A DNA stretch of 24,809 nt from an uncultured Alphaproteobacteria bacterium (GTDB lineage: Bacteria > Pseudomonadota > Alphaproteobacteria > Rhizobiales > Pleomorphomonadaceae): NCBI GenBank assembly GCA_937900425.1, contig CALCDT010000105.1, positions 1-24,809 on the forward strand, written 5' to 3'. Under the pieces are notes generated by a model. The model made no database searches. It had not been told where the DNA came from and saw only the letters and a program-made list of their open reading frames with translations. Positions within the stretch are counted from its first letter, which is position 1, and each line of letters begins with the position of its first letter. Shown piece after piece: positions 1 to 7,351 of the stretch. A program made the translations under genes and the position numbers.

Positions 1-1239
1 GGCGTCCTTCACGAGGGCCTGCTGCGCGCCGACCTCACCTTGCGCGCCGGCACCGTCGTCGCCGTGACGCCGCGCGGCACCCCGGCACCGGCGGCCGACG
101 CCGCCCTGCCGCGGATCGATCTTTCCGGCGGCATGGTCTGGCCGGCCTTCGTCGACATGCACACCCACGTCGACAAGGGTCACGTCTGGCCGCGCAAGCC
201 CAACCCCACCGGCGACTTCATGGGCGCCCTCGAGGCGGTGCGCGCCGACCGGGTCGAGAGCTGGACCGCCGCCGACATCGAGGCGCGGATGGACTTCTCC
301 CTGCGCTGCGCCTATGCCCACGGCACCAGGCTGCTGCGCACCCATCTCGATTCCCTGCCCCCCCACCACGAGATCAGCTGGGACCTCTTCCGCGACATGC
401 GCGCGCGCTGGGCCGGGCGGATCGACCTGCAGGCCGTCGCGCTGATGCCGTGCGAAGCGACCCGAGATCCGACCTATTTCCACACGTTGCTTAGCCAGAT
501 AACAAAATCCGGCGGGCTGATCGGTGGCCACCCGGAAATGGGTCCGGAGCTCGATTCCGACCTCGACCGGCTGATCCGCGCCGCCGCCGACCACGGCCTC
601 GACCTCGATTTCCACATCGACGAAACCCGCGACCCGGAGGCGAAAACCTTGGCGGCACTGGCGGATGCGGTGATTCGCAACCGCTTCGAGGGCAAGGTCG
701 TCGCCGGCCACTGCTGCTCGCTCGCCCGCCAGGACGGCGACGAGGCCGCCCGCACCATCGACCGGGTGGTCGAGGCCGGCATCGGCGTCGTCTCGCTGCC
801 GATGTGCAACATGTATCTGCAGGATCGGTTAGCCGGCAAAACACCCTGGTGGCGTGGCGTCACCCTCGTCCACGAACTGCGCGCCGCCGGCGGCGCCGTG
901 GCGGTCGCTTCCGACAACACACGCGATCCCTTCTACGCCTACGGCGACCTCGACCCGGTGGAAGTGTTCCGCGAGGCGGTGCGCATCCTCCACCTCGACC
1001 ATCCGCTGGACGAGGCCGCCCGCGTGGTCACCACCGCTCCGGCCGACATGCTGCGCCGCCCCGACGTCGGCCGCATCGCCCTGGGCCTCGCCGCAGACCT
1101 CGTCGTCTTCTCCGCCCGCCACTGGTCGGAATTCCTGTCCCGTCCCCAGGCCGACCGCGTCGTGCTGCGGGCGGGCAAGGCGATCGACCGCACCCTGCCG
1201 AACTACCGTGAACTCGACGCGGTGCTGGGGGCGGGGTGA
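1..1239 (+). CDS. Cytosine deaminase-like amidohydrolase (5' end outside window)
   Basis: The frame is open from base 1, so the true start probably lies upstream; the first in-frame start-like codon is TTG at 40, but coding-like sequence precedes it. The product is a metal-dependent amidohydrolase of the CodA/cytosine deaminase branch, expected to deaminate or open a pyrimidine-like ring in the cytoplasm. Visible metal-site motifs are HTHVDKGH (first His at 160), HIDE (His at 613), GHCCS (His at 709) and SDN (Asp at 913), in the order expected for this TIM-barrel family. It ends in the usual small beta-sandwich segment (LGLAADLVVF). Downstream are an FAD oxidase and a flavodoxin-like reductase on the same strand; a bmp-type importer lies further right. 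The family assignment is firm, but the substrate is not: many proteins with the HTHxDKGH motif are called cytosine deaminase without test. Confidence 0.85.
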   Translation, partial: GVLHEGLLRADLTLRAGTVVAVTPRGTPAPAADAALPRIDLSGGMVWPAFVDMHTHVDKGHVWPRKPNPTGDFMGALEAVRADRVESWTAADIEARMDFSLRCAYAHGTRLLRTHLDSLPPHHEISWDLFRDMRARWAGRIDLQAVALMPCEATRDPTYFHTLLSQITKSGGLIGGHPEMGPELDSDLDRLIRAAADHGLDLDFHIDETRDPEAKTLAALADAVIRNRFEGKVVAGHCCSLARQDGDEAARTIDRVVEAGIGVVSLPMCNMYLQDRLAGKTPWWRGVTLVHELRAAGGAVAVASDNTRDPFYAYGDLDPVEVFREAVRILHLDHPLDEAARVVTTAPADMLRRPDVGRIALGLAADLVVFSARHWSEFLSRPQADRVVLRAGKAIDRTLPNYRELDAVLGAG

Positions 1240-1262
1240 TGTCGGCGCTTTGCCATGTGGCC

Positions 1263-1423
1263 CACCCCTCTCCCTGTCCCTCCCCCACAAGGGGGGAGGG
1301 GACGCTCGGCGCAACGACTCTCGAAACGCAACTCAGCGCCTTGGCGCAAAGGCTCTTTAGGCCCGCCGGAATATCCTTTTTCGTCCCCTCCCCCCTTGTG
1401 GGGGAGGGACAGGGAGAGGGGTG
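1263..1423. repeat. 161-bp intergenic element with perfect 42-bp inverted ends
   Basis: Bases 1263-1304 and 1382-1423 are exact reverse complements over 42 bases. Each arm is also self-complementary (CCCTCCCC, short loop, GGGGGAGGG), so each can form its own hairpin, or the two arms can pair across a 77-base centre. The centre (1305-1381) shows no convincing ORF. No clear target-site duplication is seen at the outer edges. It fills most of the gap between the amidohydrolase and the oxidase. It resembles the dispersed C-rich palindromes common in alphaproteobacterial intergenic DNA, and could act as a transcription terminator or mRNA-stability element. Confidence 0.85.
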
Positions 1424-1499
1424 AAACGGCCTCTCCGCATATCCGGCGGTTGAACGAACGATGCCCGAAGCCCCGAAAGCGAAGCCCGACGAGGATCCC

Positions 1500-2906
1500 A
1501 TGCCCGACTACGACGCCGTGAAGAAAGACCTCGAGGGGATCGCCGTCGAGGACAATCCGAAGCTGGTGCGCCAGAAGAGCCGTGATTTCTTCTGGTATTC
1601 GCCGATCCTGAAGGACCAGCTCGACGCCGTCACCGCCGACCTCGTCGTCTCGCCGGCGAGCGAGGCGGAGGTGATCCGCACCCTGAAGGTCGCCTACGCC
1701 CACGGCGTGCCGGTGACGCCGCGCGGCTCGGGCACCGGCAACTACGGCCAGGCGATGCCGCTGTCGGGCGGCATCGTGCTCAGCCTCGCCCGCATGAACG
1801 AGGTGAAGGCGATCCATCCCGGCCGCGTCGTAACCGGGCCGGGGGCGATCATCGCCGAGATCGACAAGGCGGCCCGGGCCCACTCGGGCCAGGAGCTGCG
1901 CTTCCACCCCTCGACTGCCGCCACCGCCACCATCGGCGGCTTCGTCGCCGGCGGCTCGGGCGGCGTCGGCTCGATCAACTGGGGCGGCCTTCGCGACCTC
2001 GGCAACGTCTCGCGCCTGCGGGTCGTCACCATGGAGGCCGAGCCGCGGGTGCTGGAGCTCTCCGCCTGGGACCTGCAGAAGGTCACCCACGCCTACGGCA
2101 CCAACGGCATCATCACCGAGGTCGAGATGCCGCTCACCGCCGCCTACGACTGGATCGACGTCCTCGTCGGCTTCGACGGCTACATGGACGCCGTGCGCTT
2201 CGCCGACGCCCTCGCCCACGAGAACGGCCTGCTGGTCAAGGAGATCGCGCCGATCGCCGCACCGATCCCGGAGACCTATTTCTCGCGCCACAAGCAGTAT
2301 GTCCGCCCCGGCCAGTCGGTGGTGGTGACCATGGTCGCCCCCCACGCGATGGAGGCCTTCACCGCCTTCGTCGCCCGCTCCAGGGGCGAGATCGTGTTCC
2401 GGGCCGACACGGCGGAAAGCCTCAAGGGCCTGCCCGCCGCCTTCGAGCTGACCTGGAACCACACCACGCTGCGCGCCCTCAAGGTCGATCCCTCGATCAC
2501 CTATCTCCAGGTCGCCTATCCGGGGCCGGATCACGTCGCCCGGGTCGAGGCGATGACGAAGCTGTTCGGCGACGAGGTGCCGGGTCACCTGGAATTCATC
2601 CGCTTCTCCGGCCGCATCCAGTGTTCCGGCCTGCCGCTGGTGCGCTTCACCACCAAGGAGCGGCTCGAAGAGATCATCCGCATCCACGAGGACCACGGCT
2701 GCCCGGTGTTCAACCCGCACCGCTACACGCTGGAGGAGGGCGGCATGAAGCGCACCGACACGGTGCAGCTCGCCTTCAAGGGCGAGACCGACCCGAAGGG
2801 CCTGCTCAACCCCGGCAAGATGATCGCCTGGGAGAACCCGCACTTCGACTTCTCCGCCGGCAAGACCTACCTCTTCCCCGGCCTCGCCGACACCGTGGGG
2901 GCGTGA
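1500..2906 (+). CDS. FAD-binding oxidoreductase, GlcD/VAO (PCMH) type
   Basis: A 468-residue flavoenzyme of the glycolate oxidase GlcD / vanillyl-alcohol oxidase superfamily. The N-terminal PCMH-type FAD domain is recognisable by VTPRGSGTGNYGQ, the GGFVAGGSGGVGS glycine-rich loop and YGTNGIITEVEM; the C-terminal cap ends with DPKGLLNPGK, typical of FAD_oxidase_C proteins. It should oxidise an alcohol, hydroxy acid or amine-type carbon using FAD. I chose the ATG at 1500 because GAGGA lies 4 bases upstream; an in-frame ATG at 1461 would add 13 residues but has no clear ribosome binding site. The stop overlaps the next start (TGATG at 2904-2908), so it is cotranscribed with the flavodoxin-like gene. 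The substrate cannot be read from sequence; the neighbouring amidohydrolase suggests an N-heterocycle or its breakdown product. Confidence 0.85.
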   Translation: MPDYDAVKKDLEGIAVEDNPKLVRQKSRDFFWYSPILKDQLDAVTADLVVSPASEAEVIRTLKVAYAHGVPVTPRGSGTGNYGQAMPLSGGIVLSLARMNEVKAIHPGRVVTGPGAIIAEIDKAARAHSGQELRFHPSTAATATIGGFVAGGSGGVGSINWGGLRDLGNVSRLRVVTMEAEPRVLELSAWDLQKVTHAYGTNGIITEVEMPLTAAYDWIDVLVGFDGYMDAVRFADALAHENGLLVKEIAPIAAPIPETYFSRHKQYVRPGQSVVVTMVAPHAMEAFTAFVARSRGEIVFRADTAESLKGLPAAFELTWNHTTLRALKVDPSITYLQVAYPGPDHVARVEAMTKLFGDEVPGHLEFIRFSGRIQCSGLPLVRFTTKERLEEIIRIHEDHGCPVFNPHRYTLEEGGMKRTDTVQLAFKGETDPKGLLNPGKMIAWENPHFDFSAGKTYLFPGLADTVGA

Positions 2907-3487
2907 TGCGGGTTCTCGTCGTCTTCTGCCATCCGGTCGAATCGAGCTTCAACGCGGCGATCCACGCCGAGGTGGTGGCGGGGCTGACGGCCGCCGGCCA
3001 CGAGGTCGACGACTGCGACCTCTACGCGGAGAATTTCTCGCCGGTGCTGACCCGCGAGGAACGGCTCGGCTACCACGACATCCCCTCCAACCGACAGTAC
3101 GTCGACGGCTGGTGCCGGCGGCTCGAGGCGGCCGAGGCGCTGGTGATCGTCTCGCCGGTGTGGAATTTCGGCTGGCCGGCGATGCTGAAGGGCTTCTTCG
3201 ACCGGGTCTTCCTGCCGGGCGTTTCCTTCGAGATGGTCGACGGGCGCGTGAAGCCGCGCCTGCGCCACATCCGGAAGCTCGGCGCGGTGATGACCTACGG
3301 CGCCCACCGCACCCGCGCCTTCCTCGCCGGGGACCCGCCCCGGCGCATCGTCCGCCGGGTGCTGCGCGCCCAGATCGCCCCCTTCGCGCCGCTGGTCCAC
3401 CTCGTCCACTACGACATGAACCGCTCGACCGACGAAACGCGCGGGCGGTTCCTGAAGAAGGTGCGCGGCGAGATGGAGCGTTTCTGA
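2906..3487 (+). CDS. Flavodoxin-fold NAD(P)H-dependent oxidoreductase (NQO/KefF/MdaB-like)
   Basis: A 193-residue protein starting at the ATG that overlaps the oxidase stop by one base. It has the Flavodoxin_2 signature: an N-terminal beta strand with FCHPVESSFN (phosphate-binding loop of the NQO/KefF type) and the central SPVWNFGWPAMLKGFFDRVF segment that packs on FMN or FAD. The family transfers two electrons from NAD(P)H to quinones or other acceptors. Its tight coupling to the FAD oxidase suggests that it reduces a product or returns electrons for the same pathway; that link is inferred from position only. Length is normal for the family. A strong hairpin follows the stop at 3517-3543. 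Confidence 0.85.
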   Translation: MRVLVVFCHPVESSFNAAIHAEVVAGLTAAGHEVDDCDLYAENFSPVLTREERLGYHDIPSNRQYVDGWCRRLEAAEALVIVSPVWNFGWPAMLKGFFDRVFLPGVSFEMVDGRVKPRLRHIRKLGAVMTYGAHRTRAFLAGDPPRRIVRRVLRAQIAPFAPLVHLVHYDMNRSTDETRGRFLKKVRGEMERF

Positions 3488-3516
3488 GACCCCGACGTCT
3501 TTCGGCGGGCGGCGAG

Positions 3517-3543
3517 CGGCCCGCCGCGCGGGGCGGCGGGCCG
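3517..3543. terminator. Hairpin between convergent genes
   Basis: CGGCCCGCCG at 3517-3526 and CGGCGGGCCG at 3534-3543 form a perfect 10-bp stem with a 7-base loop. There is no T-run, as is common in very G+C-rich genomes. An overlapping alternative stem pairs 3503-3510 with 3519-3526. It lies between the plus-strand oxidoreductase and the minus-strand small ORF ending at 3554, so it could stop transcription in both directions. Confidence 0.5.
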
Positions 3544-3553
3544 TCGTGACGGG

Positions 3554-3823
3554 TCAGTGCGGACGGGGGTGGGGGAGCCCGTGTCCCTCTCCACCGGCCG
3601 CGGCCATGGGATGCCCGCCGGAGCGGCGAGCCACCGGGCCGGGTCCGCCCGCGGCCGCGACGAGACCCGCGGCGGCGAGCCGGGCCGCCTCGGGACTTGT
3701 GAAGACGGCGCCGTCGAGATCCCAGACCTCGAACCTCACCGCGACGAACCGGTAGGCCCCGCCTTCCGGCCTGGCCACCGCGACGGGCAGGCCCGCCACT
3801 TCGATCGCAGCGGCGCCGGTCAT
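3554..3823 (-). CDS. Hypothetical small protein, 89 residues
   Basis: I do not recognise a family. The first two thirds read like a folded alpha/beta protein (IEVAGLPVAVARPEGG, then YRFVAVRFEVWDLDGAVF, then an Ala-rich helix TSPEAARLAAAGLVAAAGG); the tail is Gly/Pro/His-rich and probably disordered. No signal peptide or membrane segment is seen. The ATG at 3823 overlaps the stop of the 38-residue ORF upstream as ATGA, so translation may be coupled. It converges on the flavodoxin-like gene across a hairpin. The overlap and the protein-like N-terminal part support a real gene, but in DNA this G+C-rich a chance ORF of this size is possible. Confidence 0.5.
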   Translation of the reverse strand: MTGAAAIEVAGLPVAVARPEGGAYRFVAVRFEVWDLDGAVFTSPEAARLAAAGLVAAAGGPGPVARRSGGHPMAAAGGEGHGLPHPRPH

Positions 3824-3936
3824 CGCCGCCTCGGCGGTTGGTGGAACACCTGCACGAGCCGGCCGCGGCGGTCCATCATCAGGCGGCAGCCGGCGCGGCT
3901 GCGGGGCGAAGCGGCGTGAGCGACGATCAGCGACAT
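3820..3936 (-). CDS. Hypothetical very small protein, 38 residues
   Basis: A short basic peptide beginning MSLIVAHAAS and ending FHQPPRRR, containing CRLMMDRRGRLVQVF. A near-ideal ribosome binding site (CGGAGGT, 5 bases before the ATG) precedes it and its stop overlaps the start of the 89-residue ORF (ATGA). The region upstream is less G+C-rich and holds an 11-base palindrome. No known family is recognised. It could be a small regulatory or stress peptide, or a leader peptide whose main role is to deliver ribosomes to the next gene. Confidence 0.5.
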   Translation of the reverse strand: MSLIVAHAASPRSRAGCRLMMDRRGRLVQVFHQPPRRR

Positions 3937-3941
3937 GATGG

Positions 3942-3948
3942 ACCTCCG
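3942..3948 (-). promoter_or_regulatory. Strong ribosome binding site of the 38-residue ORF
   Basis: On the minus strand CGGAGGT is followed by five bases and then ATG at 3936. This is the best Shine-Dalgarno match seen on the minus strand in this part of the window and is the main reason to accept the tiny ORF. Confidence 0.55.
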
Positions 3949-4033
3949 TTGTGTCCGGTGGATGCTGTCCGGCATCGAGCGCCGGACAGGGTCGAGACTG
4001 TCACGGCGCCTGTCGGGGCGGAAGGCATTATCT

Positions 4034-4044
4034 ACTAAATTAGT
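4034..4044. promoter_or_regulatory. Operator-like palindrome ACTAA-A-TTAGT
   Basis: A perfect 5+1+5 inverted repeat in a locally AT-rich patch (about 4026-4056), about 100 bases upstream of the 38-residue ORF on the minus strand. On that strand TTAATC and TAATGC, 17 bases apart, are weak -35/-10 candidates flanking it. The ACT...AGT(C) core resembles Rrf2-family (IscR-type) operators, but the outer positions match poorly. The regulator is unknown. Confidence 0.35.
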
Positions 4045-4102
4045 CGAGATTAAGAGGATGGCGGCTGGGGGCTCGATGGCGTCGGCACAGGGGGTGGATG
4101 GG

Positions 4103-4300
4103 CCGCACCCCTCATCCGGCCCTTCGGGCCACCTTCTCCCCGCTGGGAAGAAGATCGTTGGAGTGTGTTGAAGCCGCGGGCGGCATTCGCGGGCGCGGAG
4201 GACCGGGAAGGCTGTCGTCGTCGGGTAAAGCCCTACCGCGGCTTGACCTTCTCCCCGCCGGGGAGAAGGTGGCCCGGCAGGGCCGGATGAGGGGGTGCGG
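4103..4300. repeat. Intergenic inverted-repeat element, about 198 bp
   Basis: The left arm (about 4103-4153) and right arm (about 4247-4300) are imperfect reverse complements, sharing CCGCACCCC, CTCATCCGGCCCT and GGGCCACCTTCTCCCCG. The right arm also forms its own hairpin (CTTCTCCCC/GGGGAGAAG). The type is familiar as a dispersed repeat in Rhizobiales intergenic DNA. It lies downstream of the ligase gene, in the 431-base gap 3937-4367; the rest of that gap holds the palindrome at 4034 and a pyrimidine-rich stretch at 4301-4350 with an 11-base direct repeat (4301-4311 and 4318-4328). Confidence 0.75.
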
Positions 4301-4367
4301 CCTCTCCTCCATCTCGCCCTCTCCTCCACCCCGCCCTCTCCGCCCCCCCCCGAACGCCACTCCCGCG

Positions 4368-5990
4368 CTACTCCTCCCGCTCCACGATCATCGCCGTCAG
4401 CGTCTCCAACCGGTCGGCCTCGCGGGGCAGCTTGTCGCGGCGCAGGCGGGAGATGCGGGGAAAGCGCATGGCGACGCCGGACTTGTGGCGGGTCGAGCGG
4501 GCGAGTCCTTCGAAGGCGACCTCGACGACGAAGCCGAACTCCGGCTCGGCCCGGATCGAGCGCACCGGGCCGAAGCGCTCCACCGTGTTGCGGCGCACGA
4601 AGCGGTCGAGTTCTTCCAGTTCGGCGTCGGTGAAGCCGAAATAGGCCTTGCCGACCGGCACCAGCGTCTCGCCGGCCTCGGTCTCGGTCCAGACGCCGAA
4701 GGTGAAGTCCGAATAGTAGCTCGACCGCTTGCCGTGGCCGCGCTGGGCGTAGAGCAGCACGGCGTCGACGACGTGCGGATCGCGCTTCCACTTGAACCAG
4801 TCGCCCTTGAAGCGGCCGGGCACGTAGGGCGAGGCGAGGCGCTTGACCATCACCCCCTCGATCACCGGATCGGGCGGCGCCTTGCGCAGCGCGTCGAGTT
4901 CCGCCCAGTCCGTGAAGGGCACCAGCGGCGAGAGGTCGAAGCGCGACGGGTCGGCGGCCGCCACGACGGCCTCGAGCCGGGCGCGGCGGGCGAGGAAGAC
5001 CTCGCCCCCGACCTCCTCCTCTCCGTCCATCAGGATGTCGTAGGCCCGAAGGATCGCCGGATGGCTTTCGAGCATCGCCCTGGTCACGCTCTTGCGGTTG
5101 AGCCGCTGCTGCAGGTCGGAGAAGGTGCCGGTCGGACGGTTGCGCCGCAGCGTGCCGCCGACCAGCAGTTCGCCGTCGACGACGCCGGTGAAGTCCGCCG
5201 CTTCGAGAAGATCGGGAAAGGTGTCGGAAATGTCCTCGCCGCTGCGCGAGAACAGCCGCCGCTCGCCGCCGAGGGCGACGAACTGGACGCGGATGCCGTC
5301 CCATTTCCACTCCGCCGCGAAGTCGGCCGGATCGAGGGCGGCGACGTCGGCCTCGGTCATCGCGGTCGCCAGCATCACCGGGCGGAAGATCGCCTGCGAG
5401 CGCGTCTCGGGCTTCGCCGTCCGCCCCTCGACCCAGCCGAACAGGGCCGGGTAGGGCGGCGCCTGGCCGTGCCACAGCGCCTCGACCTCGGCGGCGTCCT
5501 TCTCCCCGAGATCGGCCAGCGCCTGCCGGGCGAGCCGGGCCGAGACGCCGACGCGCAGGCCCCCGGTGACGAGCTTCAGCAACGCGAAGCGTTCGGACGG
5601 CTCCAGCGCGTCGAGAAGGTCGCGGACGAGACCGCGCGCCTCGGTGCGCCCGGCCCGCTCCAGCCGGGCGACGACGGCGCCGAGCGGCACCGCCTCCCCG
5701 GCCGGAGCCGCGCCCTCGGGTCGCTCCCAGGCCAGCGCGATGGTCTCGGCGAGATCGCCGACGTAGTCGTAGGAGTACTCGAACAGCACCGGATCGACCC
5801 GCTCCATCGCGAGGTCGCGCAGGAGCTGCGGCTTGACCGTGCGCAGGTCGAGGGTGCCGGCCAGCGCCGCCAGCGCGTAGCCGCGGTCGGGATCGGGCGC
5901 GGCGCGGAAATAGTCGGTGATCAGCCGGAGCTTGCCGCCGCGCTGGGGTGTCAGCACCAGCCGTTCAAGGAGATTGGCGAAGGCTTTCAT
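4368..5990 (-). CDS. ATP-dependent DNA ligase, bacterial ligase-associated repair type
   Basis: A 540-residue ATP-dependent DNA ligase that seals nicks through a lysyl-AMP intermediate. Residues 1-200 form the helical DNA-binding domain; the nucleotidyltransferase core carries motif I KWDGIR (adenylated Lys229), motif III LFSRSGEDI (247-255), motif IV VDGELL (271-276), EGVMVKR (378-384) and motif V WFKWKRDP (398-405); the OB-fold C-terminus ends with RFPRISRLRRDK (509-520). Length and order fit the bacterial family found with an MBL exonuclease, a DEXH helicase and a phosphoesterase. The ATG at 5990 overlaps the exonuclease stop as ATGA, so it is the second gene of a two-gene operon. It is probably a repair ligase additional to the NAD-dependent LigA expected elsewhere in the genome. 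Every expected catalytic motif is present. Confidence 0.93.
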   Translation of the reverse strand: MKAFANLLERLVLTPQRGGKLRLITDYFRAAPDPDRGYALAALAGTLDLRTVKPQLLRDLAMERVDPVLFEYSYDYVGDLAETIALAWERPEGAAPAGEAVPLGAVVARLERAGRTEARGLVRDLLDALEPSERFALLKLVTGGLRVGVSARLARQALADLGEKDAAEVEALWHGQAPPYPALFGWVEGRTAKPETRSQAIFRPVMLATAMTEADVAALDPADFAAEWKWDGIRVQFVALGGERRLFSRSGEDISDTFPDLLEAADFTGVVDGELLVGGTLRRNRPTGTFSDLQQRLNRKSVTRAMLESHPAILRAYDILMDGEEEVGGEVFLARRARLEAVVAAADPSRFDLSPLVPFTDWAELDALRKAPPDPVIEGVMVKRLASPYVPGRFKGDWFKWKRDPHVVDAVLLYAQRGHGKRSSYYSDFTFGVWTETEAGETLVPVGKAYFGFTDAELEELDRFVRRNTVERFGPVRSIRAEPEFGFVVEVAFEGLARSTRHKSGVAMRFPRISRLRRDKLPREADRLETLTAMIVEREE

Positions 5991-7015
5991 TCGCCGCCCT
6001 CGTCCTCGAAGCCGACGAGGTGGAGCGGCCGGGCGGGCAGGCCGCGCAGCTCGCACCAGCGCATCAGCGCCTCCTCGCGGCCGTGGGTGATCCAGACCTC
6101 CTCCGGGCCGATCTCGGTGATGGTGGCGGTGAGGTCGGTCCAGTCGACGTGGTCGGACAGGATCAGCGGCAGCTCGACGCCGCGCTGCTTCGCCCGCTGG
6201 CGCACCTGCATCCAGCCCGAGGCGAAGACCGGCAGCGGGTCGGGAAAGCGCCGCGCCCAGGTGTCGGCGATCGCCGAGGGCGGACAGACCACGATCGACC
6301 CGGCGAAGGCGGCGTTCTCGCCCGAAGCCCCCCGCCCCCGCGCGACCGTGGCCGGGCGCAGGTCGCCGAGGTCGATCCCGCGCGAGACGTAATAGTCGCA
6401 AAGGCTCGCCATCGCCCCGTGCAGGAAGATCGGGGCGTCGTGGCCGGCCTGCCGGGCCAGCGCGATCACCCGCTGGGCCTTGCCGAGCGAATAGGCGCCG
6501 ACGAGATGGGCGCGCTCGGGAAACTGCCGCAGCGAGGCGATGAGCTTCTCCGTCTCGGCGAGCGGGTCGGGATGACGGAACACCGGCAGGGCGAAGGTCG
6601 CCTCGGTGATGAAGACGGTGCAGGCCAGCGGCTCGAACGGCCGGCAGGTCGGGTCGGCCCGGCGCTTGTAGTCGCCCGAGGCGACGATGACGAGGCCGTC
6701 CTTCTCCACCCGGATCTGGGCCGAGCCGAGCACGTGGCCGGCCGGATGGAAGCTGACGGTGACGCCGCCGACGCTGACCCGCTCGCCAAGCACCGCCTCC
6801 TGCCGCGATCCGGCGAAGTCGTCGCCGTAGCGCAGGGCCATCACGTCCAGCGTCTCCCGCGTCGCCATCACCGCGCCGTGGCCGGAGCGGGCGTGGTCGG
6901 AATGGCCGTGGGTGACGAGCGCCCGCGGCACCGGCCGCATCGGGTCGATGTAGAAGTCGCCCGGCGGGCAGTAGAGCCCCTTCGGCGTCGGGTGGAGCAG
7001 GTCGGCGGGGATCAT
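5987..7015 (-). CDS. Ligase-associated DNA exonuclease, MBL/beta-CASP fold
   Basis: A 342-residue metallo-beta-lactamase/beta-CASP nuclease related to SNM1/Pso2 and to RNA-processing beta-CASP enzymes. Metal ligands are visible as HGHSDH (36-41), His94 in HPAGH and Asp115 in SGDYK; TEATF (137-141), SDHVDW (288-293) and WITHG (308-312) follow as expected for the exonuclease partner of the bacterial ATP-dependent ligase. The ATG at 7015 begins MIPADLLHPTPKGLYCPPG, a conserved-looking N-terminus; an upstream in-frame extension reads as low-complexity Arg/Pro sequence and was not used. It is first in the operon and overlaps the ligase start by four bases. Its proposed role is end trimming before ligation during DNA damage repair. 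The associated helicase and phosphoesterase genes are not in the window. Confidence 0.92.
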   Translation of the reverse strand: MIPADLLHPTPKGLYCPPGDFYIDPMRPVPRALVTHGHSDHARSGHGAVMATRETLDVMALRYGDDFAGSRQEAVLGERVSVGGVTVSFHPAGHVLGSAQIRVEKDGLVIVASGDYKRRADPTCRPFEPLACTVFITEATFALPVFRHPDPLAETEKLIASLRQFPERAHLVGAYSLGKAQRVIALARQAGHDAPIFLHGAMASLCDYYVSRGIDLGDLRPATVARGRGASGENAAFAGSIVVCPPSAIADTWARRFPDPLPVFASGWMQVRQRAKQRGVELPLILSDHVDWTDLTATITEIGPEEVWITHGREEALMRWCELRGLPARPLHLVGFEDEGGE

Positions 7016-7351
7016 CGGACGGGGTAACGCCGGAAAGAGGGTAGGGCGAGCCGCGGCACGGCGGCCACGGCGAGGATACGCAGGAAACGCCGCCGCGGAG
7101 CATCCGGTTCGCGCGGAAATTTGGACACCACGCCTCACGGGCGGGGGGCCGCGAGGCACGGTCCGACCGGGGCGGGCCCCGCGAAAAATGCCCACCCGCT
7201 GCCCTTGACAATTTCATGGGCAATCGAGGAACTTTGAACCAGACAGAAAAAATTCCGCCGGCCATCGATCCGCCTCTCTTCGCACGAGGGCGCGGCGGCC
7301 GAGACGGCAGGGGCAGAGCCGAAAAACCGCAGACCACAGGGAACAGCCGAC
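7016..7351. other. Divergent intergenic region, 336 bases
   Basis: This region separates the minus-strand exonuclease-ligase operon from the plus-strand importer operon and must hold promoters for both. On the plus strand TTGACA at 7205-7210 is a perfect -35 match, but no good -10 lies 16-18 bases beyond it (GGAACT/GAACTT). The stretch 7205-7255 is less G+C-rich than its surroundings. I see no ORF, repeat or RNA gene here. Confidence 0.4.

Noticed and set aside
1203..2843. A 546-codon minus-strand open frame opposite the FAD oxidase
   Set aside because: Composition (His, Gly, Asp, Val, Arg repeats) is that of a mirror frame, and it crosses the inverted-repeat element; the plus-strand frame has clear FAD-binding motifs.
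7205..7234. TTGACA at 7205 as the promoter of the importer operon
   Set aside because: The -35 match is perfect but no acceptable -10 box lies 16-18 bases downstream, so it is noted only in the intergenic entry.
5991..7337. An apparent 449-residue N-terminal extension of the DNA ligase
   Set aside because: It is an out-of-phase reading of the exonuclease gene; the ligase proper starts at 5990 with a family-typical N-terminus and an ATGA overlap.
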